A DNA stretch of 64,000 nt from SIG607 sp045601805 (GCA_045601805.1 JAZSAJ010000025.1:25689-89688), one strand, 5' to 3'; shown: positions 29,118 to 38,262, counted from the stretch's first letter. The notes: generated from the letters alone by a model not told the origin. Numbers and translations: made by a program.

Positions 29118-31067
29118 ATGAGTGAAAACATTATAAACAAAGAAGAACAAAAGTACGACGAATCTTCTATACAGGTGCTTGAAGGTCTTGAAGCCGTAAG
29201 AAAACGCCCGGGTATGTATATTGGCTCTACGGGTGAACGCGGTTTGCACCATTTGGTATATGAAATTGTTGATAACTCTATTGACGAAGCACTTGCGGGC
29301 TACTGCGACAAAATAACCGTTACTTTGCTTGACGACGGCGCAGTAGAGGTAACCGATAACGGCCGTGGTATTCCTGTTGGTATAAACGCGCAAAAGGGCA
29401 TTCCAACCGTTACGGTTGTATTTACAATTTTGCACGCAGGCGGTAAGTTTGGCGGAAGCGGTTACAAGGTTTCGGGCGGTTTGCACGGCGTTGGCGCTTC
29501 GGTTGTTAACGCGCTTTCCTCTTATTTGGAAGTTACCGTTAAAGACGGTAAAAACATTTACCGTCAGCGTTATGAAAAGGGTGTTATTGTTTCTGATTTA
29601 GAGGTTATTGGCGAAACTAATGAACGCGGTACAACCGTTGTGTTTAAACCCGACCCCTCTGTTTTTACCGATACCACAACTTATGATTACGATATTCTTT
29701 TAAAACGCCTTCGCGAACAGGCATTTTTAAACGCAGGTATTAGAATTGTTTTAAAAGACGCAAGAACCGATATTTCGGCAGACAGCGTTGGCAAAGAAGA
29801 CGATTTGTGTTTTGAGGGCGGTATTCGTTCTTATGTTGAATATTTGCTTGAACAGTCTAAAAAAGATAAAATAATTGACGAATGTATTTATATTTCGGGC
29901 GAAGCCAAAGATGAATCTGCCGAAATGGCATTTTTGTGGTCAACAGGATATGATGTTAAGTTAATGTCCTTTGCCAACACCATTCACACGGTTGACGGCG
30001 GTACCCACGAAACAAGTTTTAAAAACGCGCTTGTACGCGCGGTTAATACCTATGCCAGAAAAAACCGTTATTTAAAAGATAACGATTCTAACCTTAAGGC
30101 AGATGATGTTTGCGAAAGTTTAATTGCCGTTGTTTCGGTAAAACTTGTTGACGCGCAGTTTGAATCGCAAACAAAGGCAAAACTTGGTAACACTTCAATT
30201 GGCAGAACGGTTAGCAACCTAATTACCGTAAAACTTGCTGAATATTTTGAAGACAACCCACAAATTGCAAAACGAATTGTTGAAAAATCTATTGCCGCGT
30301 CTAATGCGCGTGAAGCTGCACAAAAAGCGCGCGATGTTCAAAGAAGCAAAGCTTCGCTTGGCGGCAGAGTAAGAATGCCCGAAAAATTAAGCGACTGTAT
30401 TTCAGACGATGCCACCAAAACCGAACTCTTTATAGTTGAGGGAGATTCGGCAGGAGGAAGTGCTGTTGAGGGCAGAAACGCAACCTACCAGGCAATTTTA
30501 CCGCTTTGGGGTAAAATGCTTAATGTAGAAAAAGCGCGAATTGACAAGGTTTACGGCAACGATAAACTAACGCCCGTTGTAGTGGCGCTTGGCACAGGTA
30601 TTGCCGAAAACTTTGATATTGAAAAACTTAGGTACGATAAAATTGTTATTATGGCCGATGCCGATGTAGACGGTTCGCACATTAGAACGCTTTTGTTAAC
30701 CTTTTTCTTCCGTTTTATGCCGCAGCTTATTGAAACAGGCCACATTTATTTGGCGCAGCCGCCCTTATACCGCGTTTCAAAGGGCAAAAAACATTACGAT
30801 GCTTTTACCGACGAAGAAAAGGCGCAGTATATTGAAGAACTTGGCGGACAGGCCGATGTTCAGCGTTATAAAGGTCTTGGTGAAATGGACCCCGAACAAC
30901 TTTGGGAAACCACGCTTGACCCCGAAAAGCGCACATTCTTAAAGGTTACAATGAACGACGCCGAAGAAGCAAGCAACACCTTTACAATGCTTATGGGCGA
31001 CGAAGTTGAACCAAGACGCCAGTTTATTGAAGAAAACGCTGTGTTTGCCACAGATTTAGATATTTAA
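29118..31067 (+). CDS. gyrB: DNA gyrase subunit B
   Basis: 649 residues. GHKL ATPase domain with VLEGLEAVRKRPGMYIGSTG, YEIVDNSIDEALAGYCD (ATP/Mg Asn), VTDNGRGIPVGIN and KVSGGLHGVGASVVNALS. The TOPRIM domain has ELFIVEGDSAGGSAVEGRN (about 435-453) and IMADADVDGSHIRTLLLTFF. The C-terminal RYKGLGEMDPEQLWETTLDP and QFIEENAVFATDLDI ending are those of GyrB. It introduces negative supercoils with GyrA. GAGAGGAAA precedes the ATG. It is cotranscribed with gyrA 21 bp downstream. Confidence 0.98.
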   Translation: MSENIINKEEQKYDESSIQVLEGLEAVRKRPGMYIGSTGERGLHHLVYEIVDNSIDEALAGYCDKITVTLLDDGAVEVTDNGRGIPVGINAQKGIPTVTVVFTILHAGGKFGGSGYKVSGGLHGVGASVVNALSSYLEVTVKDGKNIYRQRYEKGVIVSDLEVIGETNERGTTVVFKPDPSVFTDTTTYDYDILLKRLREQAFLNAGIRIVLKDARTDISADSVGKEDDLCFEGGIRSYVEYLLEQSKKDKIIDECIYISGEAKDESAEMAFLWSTGYDVKLMSFANTIHTVDGGTHETSFKNALVRAVNTYARKNRYLKDNDSNLKADDVCESLIAVVSVKLVDAQFESQTKAKLGNTSIGRTVSNLITVKLAEYFEDNPQIAKRIVEKSIAASNAREAAQKARDVQRSKASLGGRVRMPEKLSDCISDDATKTELFIVEGDSAGGSAVEGRNATYQAILPLWGKMLNVEKARIDKVYGNDKLTPVVVALGTGIAENFDIEKLRYDKIVIMADADVDGSHIRTLLLTFFFRFMPQLIETGHIYLAQPPLYRVSKGKKHYDAFTDEEKAQYIEELGGQADVQRYKGLGEMDPEQLWETTLDPEKRTFLKVTMNDAEEASNTFTMLMGDEVEPRRQFIEENAVFATDLDI

Positions 31068-31088
31068 GGGAAAGGAGTTTGACTTATT

Positions 31089-33641
31089 ATGGGAAAACAT
31101 GAAAACATAATTTGGCCCGAAGACGAAGTTACAAAAATTGAGCCGGTTGAAATTGTAGACGAAGTTAAAAACAGTATGCTACAATATTCTATGTCGGTGC
31201 TTGTGGGCCGTGCATTACCCGATGTGCGCGACGGTTTAAAACCTGTTCACCGCCGTATTCTTTACACAATGTATGAAAACAGTCTTACTCCCGACAAACC
31301 GTACCGCAAGTGCGCCGATACGGTTGGTACTGTGCTTGGCCGTTACCACCCCCATGGTGACGCCAGTGTTTATGACGCTATGGTGCGTATGGCACAGGAT
31401 TTTTCGCTTCGCTACCCAATGGTAGACGGGCACGGTAACTTTGGTAACATTGACGGCTACCCTGCCGCCGCTTACCGTTATACAGAGTCGCGTATGAGCA
31501 AACTTGCCGTTCATATGCTTGACGATATTGAAAAAGACACTGTTTTGTGGCGCCCTAACTATGACGACCGCTTAAAAGAACCCACCGTTTTGCCATCGCG
31601 CTTTCCAAGTTTACTTGTAAACGGAAGCGACGGTATTGCGGTTGGTATGGCAACAAAAATTCCGCCCCATAATTTAGGCGAAGTTATTGATGCTATGTGT
31701 TATCTTATTGATAACCCCGAAGCCGATGTTGCCGACCTTTGCGAATTTATTAAGGGACCTGACTTCCCAACAGGCGGTATTATTATGGGCAGAAGCGGTA
31801 TTCGCGCCGCTTATGCAACAGGCCGCGGTAAAATAATTTTGCGCGCCCGTACCGAAATGGAAGAACTTAAAAACGGTAAAACCCGTATTATTATTACCGA
31901 ACTTCCTTACAAGGTAAACAAAAAAGATTTAGTTAAAAAGATTTACGATTTGGCAACCGAAAAGCGTATTGAGGGCATTGACGATGTTGTTGACTATTCT
32001 TCAAAACGCGACGGCGGTATTAGAATTTATGTTGATGTTAAAAAAGATGTAAATGCAACCGTTGTTTTAAACAAATTGTTCTCTTACACCGAACTTCAAA
32101 CTTCTTACGGCGCAATTTTGTTGGCGCTTGTTGACAACCGCCCCAAAATTTTAACACTAAAAGAAATGCTAGGGCATTACATTGATTTTCAGTGTGAAGT
32201 TGTTGAAAGAAGAACACGCTTTGATATGAACAAAGCGGCTGAACGCGCCCATATTTTAGAGGCGCTTAAAACCGCCCTTGATAATATTGACGAAGTTATT
32301 TCTATTATTCGCCATTCAAAAACAATTCAAGATGCAAAAGACGGCCTTTCTGAACGCTTTGGTTTTGACGATGTTCAAACCACCGCAATTGTTCAAACCC
32401 AACTTGGCAAACTTGCAAACCTTGAAAAACAAAAAATCCTTGACGAACTTAAAGCAAAACTTGCCTTTATTGAAGACTGCAAGGATATTCTTTCTAACAA
32501 AGACAGAATTTTAGATATTGTTAAGACCGAAGCATTAAATCTTCGCGATAAATTTGCCGACGACCGCAGAACCGAAATTACCGATGTTGCCGGCGAGGTT
32601 GATGTTGAAGACCTTATTCCTATTGAAGAATGTGTTATTACAAAAACAGTTAACGGCTTTATTAAGCGTTTGCCTGCCGACACTTACGGTGTTCAGCACA
32701 AGGGCGGACGCGGTGTTCTTGGTATGACCACGCGCGAAGACGATGTTGTAGACAATATGATGACCTGTTCTTCGCACGATAACATTATGCTGTTTACCAA
32801 CTTTGGTAGGGTTTATAAACTTAAAGCATATGAAATTCCGCAGGCAAGCCGTACTGCAAAGGGCATTAACGCGGTTAACCTTTTGGAACTTCAAAAGGGC
32901 GAAAAACTTGCAATGGTGCTTTCTTGCGCAGGGGCAGACGATGACTGCCACATTTGTATGGTTACAAGAAAAGGTACTATTAAGCGTACTAAAATTACCG
33001 ATTTTATGCATATTCGCCGAAGCGGTATTATTGCAATTGGCTTAAACGAAGGCGATGAACTTGCTTTTGTTCAAATGACACGCGGAAACCAAGACATTTA
33101 TGTTGCAACCAAAAAAGGTAAAGGTATTCGTTTTGAAGAAACACAGGTTCGCGCTATGGGCAGAACCGCTGCAGGTGTTCGCGCAATTAAACTTGCTGAT
33201 GACGACGAAGTTGTTGCAATGGATATTTGCGGGGATAACGATATTTTGCTTACCGTTACCGAAACAGGTTACGGCAGAAAGAGCCCGATTAGCGATTACC
33301 GTCCGCAAAGCCGCGGCGGTAAGGGTACAACAAACTACCGTACTGCGCTTTACGGCGATGTTGCAAATGTTATTTGTGTAAACGACGACGAAGATGTTAT
33401 TATGATTGCGTCTAACGGCGTTATAATTCGTATTCCTGTTGCTGAAATCAGCACATTTACAAGACCTGCAAAGGGCGTTAGGGTAATGAGGATACCCGAG
33501 GGCGTTAAACTTTTAAGCGTGGCAACAGCGGCACACGACGATGCCGAAGTTACCGATTTGCCCGAAGCACCCGAAGCAGACGCAGGCGATGTTGGGGATT
33601 TAGGAGAAATTGCGGAAACCGAAGAAAACAACGAGGAGTAA
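31089..33641 (+). CDS. gyrA: DNA gyrase subunit A
   Basis: 850 residues. The breakage-reunion domain has SVLVGRALPDVRDGLKPVHR, GRYHPHGDASVYDAMVRMAQ (quinolone region) and AAYRYTESRMS with the active-site Tyr. The C-terminal beta-pinwheel contains the GyrA box QSRGGKG, which distinguishes gyrase from topoisomerase IV. Position 92, equivalent to E. coli Ser83, is Ala, as in mycobacterial GyrA. The tail from about 815 is very acidic (PEADAGDVGDLGEIAETEEN). AAAGGAG lies before the ATG. Confidence 0.98.
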   Translation: MGKHENIIWPEDEVTKIEPVEIVDEVKNSMLQYSMSVLVGRALPDVRDGLKPVHRRILYTMYENSLTPDKPYRKCADTVGTVLGRYHPHGDASVYDAMVRMAQDFSLRYPMVDGHGNFGNIDGYPAAAYRYTESRMSKLAVHMLDDIEKDTVLWRPNYDDRLKEPTVLPSRFPSLLVNGSDGIAVGMATKIPPHNLGEVIDAMCYLIDNPEADVADLCEFIKGPDFPTGGIIMGRSGIRAAYATGRGKIILRARTEMEELKNGKTRIIITELPYKVNKKDLVKKIYDLATEKRIEGIDDVVDYSSKRDGGIRIYVDVKKDVNATVVLNKLFSYTELQTSYGAILLALVDNRPKILTLKEMLGHYIDFQCEVVERRTRFDMNKAAERAHILEALKTALDNIDEVISIIRHSKTIQDAKDGLSERFGFDDVQTTAIVQTQLGKLANLEKQKILDELKAKLAFIEDCKDILSNKDRILDIVKTEALNLRDKFADDRRTEITDVAGEVDVEDLIPIEECVITKTVNGFIKRLPADTYGVQHKGGRGVLGMTTREDDVVDNMMTCSSHDNIMLFTNFGRVYKLKAYEIPQASRTAKGINAVNLLELQKGEKLAMVLSCAGADDDCHICMVTRKGTIKRTKITDFMHIRRSGIIAIGLNEGDELAFVQMTRGNQDIYVATKKGKGIRFEETQVRAMGRTAAGVRAIKLADDDEVVAMDICGDNDILLTVTETGYGRKSPISDYRPQSRGGKGTTNYRTALYGDVANVICVNDDEDVIMIASNGVIIRIPVAEISTFTRPAKGVRVMRIPEGVKLLSVATAAHDDAEVTDLPEAPEADAGDVGDLGEIAETEENNEE

Positions 33642-33644
33642 TTT

Positions 33645-34634
33645 ATGAATTCCAATTACGCTGACCCCCAGTATCTTTTAAAAAAAGGCGAAAAAAAGGC
33701 AATAAGAAAAACCGTAAACTGTATTTGCGCGGCTTTCCTTGCAATGTCGTTTATAATGACCCTTTGGAGTTTGCCGGCTGTGGCTTTTGCCAAAGTTTTA
33801 GGGCTTGATGCGGCGTTAATGCAAATGGCAACCGACACAACACTTTTAAATGTTTTGCAAATTGTAATTTCTACCTTGGCTTTTGTTCCGCCATATATTG
33901 TTTTGGGCAAGGGCTTAAAGGTAAACTTTGGCGAAGCGCTTAAACTTAAAAGCGAAACAACCTTTAAACAAAATATTGGACTTTTGTTAATTGGCGCGGC
34001 ATTTTGCGGTTTTGCAAACTATGCAAGCAGTTTTGCAGGCAGTATATTTCAAAGTTTTGGGTTTTCTTATAGTGCCAACATACACCACCCAAACCCAACC
34101 AACCCGTTTGGTATTGCATTAAGCGTGATTGCCACCGCCATAACCCCTGCTATTGTTGAAGAATTTGCCATGCGCGGAGTTGCCTTTTCGGCACTTCGCA
34201 AATATGGCAACGGTTTTGCGGTGCTTGTAACCGCCGGTATTTTTGGGCTTTTGCACGGCAATTTAGAACAAATTCCGTTTGCTTTTTTAATTGGCCTGTA
34301 CCTTGGCTTTTTAACCGCAAAAACAAAGAGTATTGTACCTGCGGTGGTTTTACATTTTTATAATAATCTTTCAAGCGTAATTTTTTCTTATGTGCAAGAC
34401 AATGTTTCGCAAAGCACAATGCAATTTGTTTTTATGTTTTATTTGCTTATAATGATTTGCTTTGGCATTGTTGGAATGATTGTTTTAAGAAAAGAAGACA
34501 ACGGTTTCTTTGCGTTTAATGATGGCGAAAGTTTGCTTTCTTTTAAAACAAAAATCGGTGTTGCGGCGCTATCCCCTGTTATGCTTGTTGTTTATTTGGT
34601 TGTTATTTGGGAGTCCTTTTTTGTGTATATCTAA
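33645..34634 (+). CDS. CPBP-family intramembrane glutamic endopeptidase
   Basis: 329 residues with about eight membrane helices. The family motifs are present: ATAITPAIVEEFAMRGVAFS (EExxxR-like, about 167-186), FGLLHGNLEQIPFAFLIGLY (about 202-221) and VPAVVLHFYNNLSSVIFSY. These place the Glu-Glu, His and His/Asn residues of ABI/CPBP (Rce1-like) proteases in membrane helices. The substrate is unknown; relatives take part in bacteriocin self-immunity or protein processing. GAGGAG at the gyrA 3' end lies before the ATG, so it is probably read with gyrA. Confidence 0.88.
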   Translation: MNSNYADPQYLLKKGEKKAIRKTVNCICAAFLAMSFIMTLWSLPAVAFAKVLGLDAALMQMATDTTLLNVLQIVISTLAFVPPYIVLGKGLKVNFGEALKLKSETTFKQNIGLLLIGAAFCGFANYASSFAGSIFQSFGFSYSANIHHPNPTNPFGIALSVIATAITPAIVEEFAMRGVAFSALRKYGNGFAVLVTAGIFGLLHGNLEQIPFAFLIGLYLGFLTAKTKSIVPAVVLHFYNNLSSVIFSYVQDNVSQSTMQFVFMFYLLIMICFGIVGMIVLRKEDNGFFAFNDGESLLSFKTKIGVAALSPVMLVVYLVVIWESFFVYI

Positions 34635-34636
34635 AG

Positions 34637-34652
34637 TGTTTCACGTGAAACT
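34637..34652. promoter_or_regulatory. parS centromere site 1
   Basis: TGTTTCACGTGAAACT matches 15 of 16 positions of the ParB (Spo0J) parS consensus TGTTTCACGTGAAACA. Confidence 0.95.
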
Positions 34653-34661
34653 TTTTGTTTT

Positions 34662-34677
34662 TGTTTCACGTGAAACT
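34662..34677. promoter_or_regulatory. parS centromere site 2
   Basis: A second copy of TGTTTCACGTGAAACT, 25 bp from the first, in the gap between the CPBP gene and tadA, about 10 kb from dnaA. The cognate parAB genes lie at 40.5-42.1 kb. Confidence 0.95.
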
Positions 34678-34697
34678 TTTTATTAGGAAGTGGTTTT

Positions 34698-35144
34698 TTG
34701 GAAAGAAAGTTTATGCAAATGGCAATAGAACTTGCCAAAGGGGCGGCTAAAAACGGCGAAGTGCCGGTTGGCGCGGTAATTGTTAAGGACGGCAAAGTTG
34801 TGGGCAAAGGCGCAAACAACCGCGAAACAACAAACTGTGCGCTTGGCCACGCCGAAATTGTGGCAATAAAAGAGGCCAACGAAAACCTTGGCTCTTGGCG
34901 GTTAGACGGTTGCACCTTGTATGTAACCCTTGAGCCCTGCCCAATGTGTGCAGGGGCAATTATAAATGCCAGAATTCCAACAGTTGTTTTTGGCGCGTAC
35001 GATAAAGCGCAGGGTTCGTTTGAATCGGTTGCAAACTTTGCCAATATGCCCTATTCTTTTTCGCCCGAAATTTACGGCGGTATTTGTGAAAACGAGTGCA
35101 AAGAACTGCTTACAAACTTTTTTAAAGAAGTGAGAGAAAAATGA
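34698..35144 (+). CDS. tadA: tRNA-specific adenosine-34 deaminase TadA
   Basis: 148 residues. It converts A34 to inosine in tRNA-Arg(ACG), which is itself encoded in this window. Zinc deaminase motifs: GHAEIVAIKEA (His-Ala-Glu) and EPCPMCAGAIINARIPTVVF (PCxxC). The start is TTG at 34698 (MERKFMQMAIELAKGAAKNG), giving the usual N-terminus; AGGAAGTGG precedes it. An ATG at 34713 would remove the first helix turn. The end overlaps the next gene by 4 nt. Confidence 0.95.
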   Translation: MERKFMQMAIELAKGAAKNGEVPVGAVIVKDGKVVGKGANNRETTNCALGHAEIVAIKEANENLGSWRLDGCTLYVTLEPCPMCAGAIINARIPTVVFGAYDKAQGSFESVANFANMPYSFSPEIYGGICENECKELLTNFFKEVREK

Positions 35145-35917
35145 TAACCGCAAAAGAATTGTGCGATTTGCTTGGTGTAAATGTTGGCGTTTGCAGTTTT
35201 GAAGATGTAAAAGAACACATTTTGCCCTGCAGAAACAAAACGCTAATACCAAACGGCGCAAAAAGTGTGCTTGTGTTTGTCTTTCCCTATAAGGTTAAAG
35301 AGCAAAAACCAAAAAACATTTGCCGTTATGCCGCGGTGCCCGATTACCACAAAATTTGCAAAGAGGCGCTTGACGGATATTGTAAAATTTTGTCGGAAAA
35401 ATACGGCGAGTACAGTTTTGTGCCGTTTATAGATAACTCCCCTATTCCCGAAGTTTTGGCGGGCGCTGTGGCCGGGCTTGGCGTTTTGGGTAAAAACGGG
35501 CTTTTAATAACCAAAGACTACGGCAGTTTTGTTTTTATTGGCGAAATTGTTACCGATTTAAAGGTTAAAGCCGAAAACCAATATGCCGAATGTGAAAACT
35601 GCGGTCTTTGTGAAAAACTTTGCCCTGTGGGGCTGAACAAAGAAAAATGCCTTTCTGCCATTACCCAGAAAAAAGGCGAACTAACAAGCGAAGAACAAGA
35701 ACTTATAAGGCAAAACGGCAGTGTGTGGGGTTGCGATATTTGTGCTGAATGTTGCCCGAACAACAAAAACAAAGAATTAAGCAACATAAAAGAGTTTATA
35801 AACGGATACCGCGACTGTTACCAAGAAAACGAAGACATTACGGGCAGAGCGTATGCCTGGCGCGGCGAAAAGGTTGTAAAAAGAAATTACGAAATAGTAA
35901 AAAACGGAGAAGATTAA
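35141..35917 (+). CDS. QueG-like epoxyqueuosine reductase, short form
   Basis: 258 residues. The N-terminal cobalamin-type domain has KSVLVFVFPYKVKEQ, RYAAVPDYHKICKEALDGY, DNSPIPEVLAGAVAGLGVLG then KNGLLITKDYGSFVFIGEIV. It is followed by two 4Fe-4S motifs, CENCGLCEKLCPVG and CDICAECCP (about 206). These are the landmarks of QueG, which reduces epoxyqueuosine to queuosine in tRNA. It is roughly 100 residues shorter than typical QueG, lacking the C-terminal HEAT-like tRNA-binding region, so substrate use may differ. It overlaps tadA by 4 nt (ATGA), linking two wobble-base enzymes. Confidence 0.82.
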   Translation: MITAKELCDLLGVNVGVCSFEDVKEHILPCRNKTLIPNGAKSVLVFVFPYKVKEQKPKNICRYAAVPDYHKICKEALDGYCKILSEKYGEYSFVPFIDNSPIPEVLAGAVAGLGVLGKNGLLITKDYGSFVFIGEIVTDLKVKAENQYAECENCGLCEKLCPVGLNKEKCLSAITQKKGELTSEEQELIRQNGSVWGCDICAECCPNNKNKELSNIKEFINGYRDCYQENEDITGRAYAWRGEKVVKRNYEIVKNGED

Positions 35918-35931
35918 CTTCTCCGTTTTGT
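35901..35931. terminator. Bidirectional terminator between queG-like and HAD genes
   Basis: Arms AAAACGGAGAAG / CTTCTCCGTTTT; the stop codon of the queG-like gene lies in the loop. Confidence 0.8.
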
Positions 35932-35932
35932 T

Positions 35933-36640
35933 TTATAAACTTTCTATAAATTCCGCCATTTCTTTGTATCCGCCCTGCTTATAATGTTCGGTGGGTAGGT
36001 CTTTGCGGTTTACAACGCTTTCGTTTAGCAAAAAGACCTTTATTCCAAGCGTTTCTGCCGACATATCTTCGCATACATCGTTTCCAATCATAACACATTC
36101 TTCGGGTTTTGCATTTATGCGCCTTAAAATTTCGGCGTAGTATTCTTTGTTTGGTTTAGAATAGCCAAAATTTTCAAAGGTGGTGCACAAAACAAAATCG
36201 TTTGGGTTCAGCCCTGCCCATTTAATGCGGCTGTCTGTGGCTATTTTTGGGAACATTGGCGCCGTTGCGGCAACACACAAAAAACCTTTCGCCTTTGCGG
36301 TATCTACTGCTTTCTTTGAATATTCCGAAAAACCGCAAACCGATTTTATTGTTTGAAACTCGTTTTGGTAAAAACTTAAGAATTCATTATCGTATTTGTG
36401 CATATCGGTGCCAATTTTGTTTGAAAACACCTTAAAAAAGCGTTCTTCGTTAGTTACACTTCCGTCGTTTGTCGCCATTGCATAAACGCCCTCTTTAAGA
36501 GATTCGCTAAAGGCGGCAGGGTTAAAACCGTATTCGCAAAACTTTTTTGTTAGGGTTTTAAAATATGTGGCGGCAAAAACATCTTGCGTTAAAGGAAGCA
36601 GTGTGCCGTCAAGGTCAAAAAGAACTGCCTTAATTTTCAA
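35933..36640 (-). CDS. HAD-superfamily hydrolase
   Basis: 235 residues. Motif I FDLDGTLLPL near the N-terminus, a helical cap (LTKKFCEYGFNPAAFSESLK), motif II VAATAPMF, motif III Lys in GYSKPNKEYYAEILRRI and motif IV CVMIGNDVCEDMSAETLGIK. It belongs to the phosphoglycolate-phosphatase-like subgroup; the substrate is unknown. The start is taken as TTG 36640 (MKIKAVLFDLDG), because AGGAG is 9 nt upstream; an in-frame TTG at 36649 touches that site. It is downstream of spoVB with a 45-bp gap containing a CCTGTTTTAA / TTAAAACAGG hairpin that partly covers the ribosome site. Confidence 0.88.
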   Translation of the reverse strand: MKIKAVLFDLDGTLLPLTQDVFAATYFKTLTKKFCEYGFNPAAFSESLKEGVYAMATNDGSVTNEERFFKVFSNKIGTDMHKYDNEFLSFYQNEFQTIKSVCGFSEYSKKAVDTAKAKGFLCVAATAPMFPKIATDSRIKWAGLNPNDFVLCTTFENFGYSKPNKEYYAEILRRINAKPEECVMIGNDVCEDMSAETLGIKVFLLNESVVNRKDLPTEHYKQGGYKEMAEFIESL

Positions 36641-36685
36641 TATTATCAACTCCTGTTTTAATTTTAGTTAAAACAGGGCATCTTG

Positions 36686-38167
36686 TCAAGCGTAATCGTT
36701 AATATCAACAACCTTAAACAACAGCAAAGCGCCAACATAAAAAGCAAAAGAAAACAAACAAAAAACGGCGCAAAACAAAATTTTCCCGCTAATAAACTGA
36801 AAAAGATTTTTAAAAACAAAGCAAAACAACCCGGCAAAAAGAACAGGCGCAAAGAAATCTTTAAAAATTTTAAGTTTAACACCGGTGGTTTTAACAAGTT
36901 TGGCGGTGGTGGCAAAGCAGGTAAAAATGTTACTTGCTGTCATTATAAGCAAAAAGGCGGTCATAGAATAGCGAGGAACAAAAAAAGCAATTAAAATTAA
37001 CCGAAATGTTGAATCTAATATGGCTATTTTAAGGCAAAAACTTTGTAAATCAAGCCCCTTTAAAATGCCGTCGGTTATGCCGTCTAAATACATTAGCGGA
37101 ACAATGGGCGAAAGAAATTTAATTAAATAACCAATATATGTGTCTTTATATATAATATCGGCAATTTCACCCCCAACAAAGTAAAACACACAACCAAAAA
37201 ACGCGCCAACAAGCCAGGTTGTTTTAATGGTTTTCTGTACGGCGTTTTTAACAACATAGGGTTTTCCTTTTGCCACCGCTTCGCTCATTTCGGGTAAAAG
37301 CAAAGAAGATAAAGCAGAAAGTATGCTTGACGGGAAAAACAGAACCGGAAGCGCCATGCCCTTTACCGCGCCAAAATGGGAAAGCGCGGTGGCACTGTTC
37401 ATTGTTTTTGCAAGGCAAGAGGGTGTTATAACGCTTTCGGCGGTGCGAAGCGCGGTGGTGGAATAACGGCTTGCCAAAATTGGCGAAGCAATGCGCAAAA
37501 TTTCTTTTTGCTCTTCTTTTGTGCTGCCTTTATAAATAAAGGTGCCTTTTTGTTTTAAAAACAAGAACAAACAAAACAAAAACGAAAAAATTTCGGAAAC
37601 TGTGTCGGCAAAAATTACAGCGCAAAGCGAAAACATTAAACCTTTGTGCGCAAAACGGGAAACCACAAAGAAACAAACCCCAAGCCGTATTACTTGTTCA
37701 AGCAAAACCCTTAAACTGTCGGCGGCAACCTGCCGTTTTGCAAAGAAATACCCTTTCATTACCGCCGAAAAACCAACAAAAGCAATGCTAATGCTCATTA
37801 TTTTAATTGGCATTATTGTTCGTGTGTCGTGCAAAAGGGTGTTTGCAATAAAGGGTGCGCCAAAGAAAAGCGCCAAAAAAGTAACCGCTGATATTAGCAA
37901 AGAAATTATAACCCCTGCTTTTACGGCTTTCATTTCGCCGCCTGTTGTGTAGCTTTTAGAAACAAGGCGCGTAACGGCAACAGGCAAAGGCCCTGCCGCA
38001 AAGGAAACCGCCAAAACATTTACCGAAAAAACAAGGTGGTAAAGCCCAATACCTTCGCTTTTAATTGTTTTTGCCAGCCACACTTTAAAAACAATGCCCA
38101 ACAACCTTAAAATAAAGGAAGTTGCGGTTAAAAGCGCAGCATTTTTTATAAAAAGAGTCTTTTTCAT
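36686..38167 (-). CDS. spoVB: Polysaccharide flippase-like stage V sporulation protein B
   Basis: 493 residues with 14 or so membrane helices of the MATE-like/MOP flippase fold. LLTATSFILRLLGIVFKVWL, EGIGLYHLVFSVNVLAVSFA and GPLPVAVTRLVSKSYTTGGE fit SpoVB-type proteins, which act in spore cortex peptidoglycan or polysaccharide export. MurJ or other lipid II flippases are the close alternatives. AAAGGAGA precedes the ATG. A sigma-E-like promoter candidate overlaps the divergent rarA promoter. Confidence 0.85.
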   Translation of the reverse strand: MKKTLFIKNAALLTATSFILRLLGIVFKVWLAKTIKSEGIGLYHLVFSVNVLAVSFAAGPLPVAVTRLVSKSYTTGGEMKAVKAGVIISLLISAVTFLALFFGAPFIANTLLHDTRTIMPIKIMSISIAFVGFSAVMKGYFFAKRQVAADSLRVLLEQVIRLGVCFFVVSRFAHKGLMFSLCAVIFADTVSEIFSFLFCLFLFLKQKGTFIYKGSTKEEQKEILRIASPILASRYSTTALRTAESVITPSCLAKTMNSATALSHFGAVKGMALPVLFFPSSILSALSSLLLPEMSEAVAKGKPYVVKNAVQKTIKTTWLVGAFFGCVFYFVGGEIADIIYKDTYIGYLIKFLSPIVPLMYLDGITDGILKGLDLQSFCLKIAILDSTFRLILIAFFVPRYSMTAFLLIMTASNIFTCFATTAKLVKTTGVKLKIFKDFFAPVLFAGLFCFVFKNLFQFISGKILFCAVFCLFSFAFYVGALLLFKVVDINDYA

Positions 38168-38186
38168 TTCTTTCTCCTTTCAAGAG

Positions 38187-38215
38187 AATATATGATAAAA
38201 AACTCTTTGCTATTA
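38187..38215 (-). promoter_or_regulatory. Possible sigma-E-type promoter of spoVB
   Basis: On the minus strand TAATAGC (38215-38209) and CATATATT (38194-38187) are 14 bp apart, a partial match (5 of 7 and 6 of 8) to the sigma-E consensus. Confidence 0.35.
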
Positions 38216-38234
38216 TTAAAAGTTATGATATAAT
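38206..38234 (+). promoter_or_regulatory. Promoter of rarA
   Basis: TTTGCT (38206-38211) and TATAAT (38229-38234), 17 bp apart. Confidence 0.6.
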
Positions 38235-38262
38235 AAGGAAACAAACAAAAAGGAGGGATTTT

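Noticed and set aside
36651..36678. Terminator between spoVB and the HAD gene
   Set aside because: There is a 10-bp stem (CCTGTTTTAA / TTAAAACAGG) but no T run after it in the direction of transcription; it rather overlaps the HAD ribosome site.
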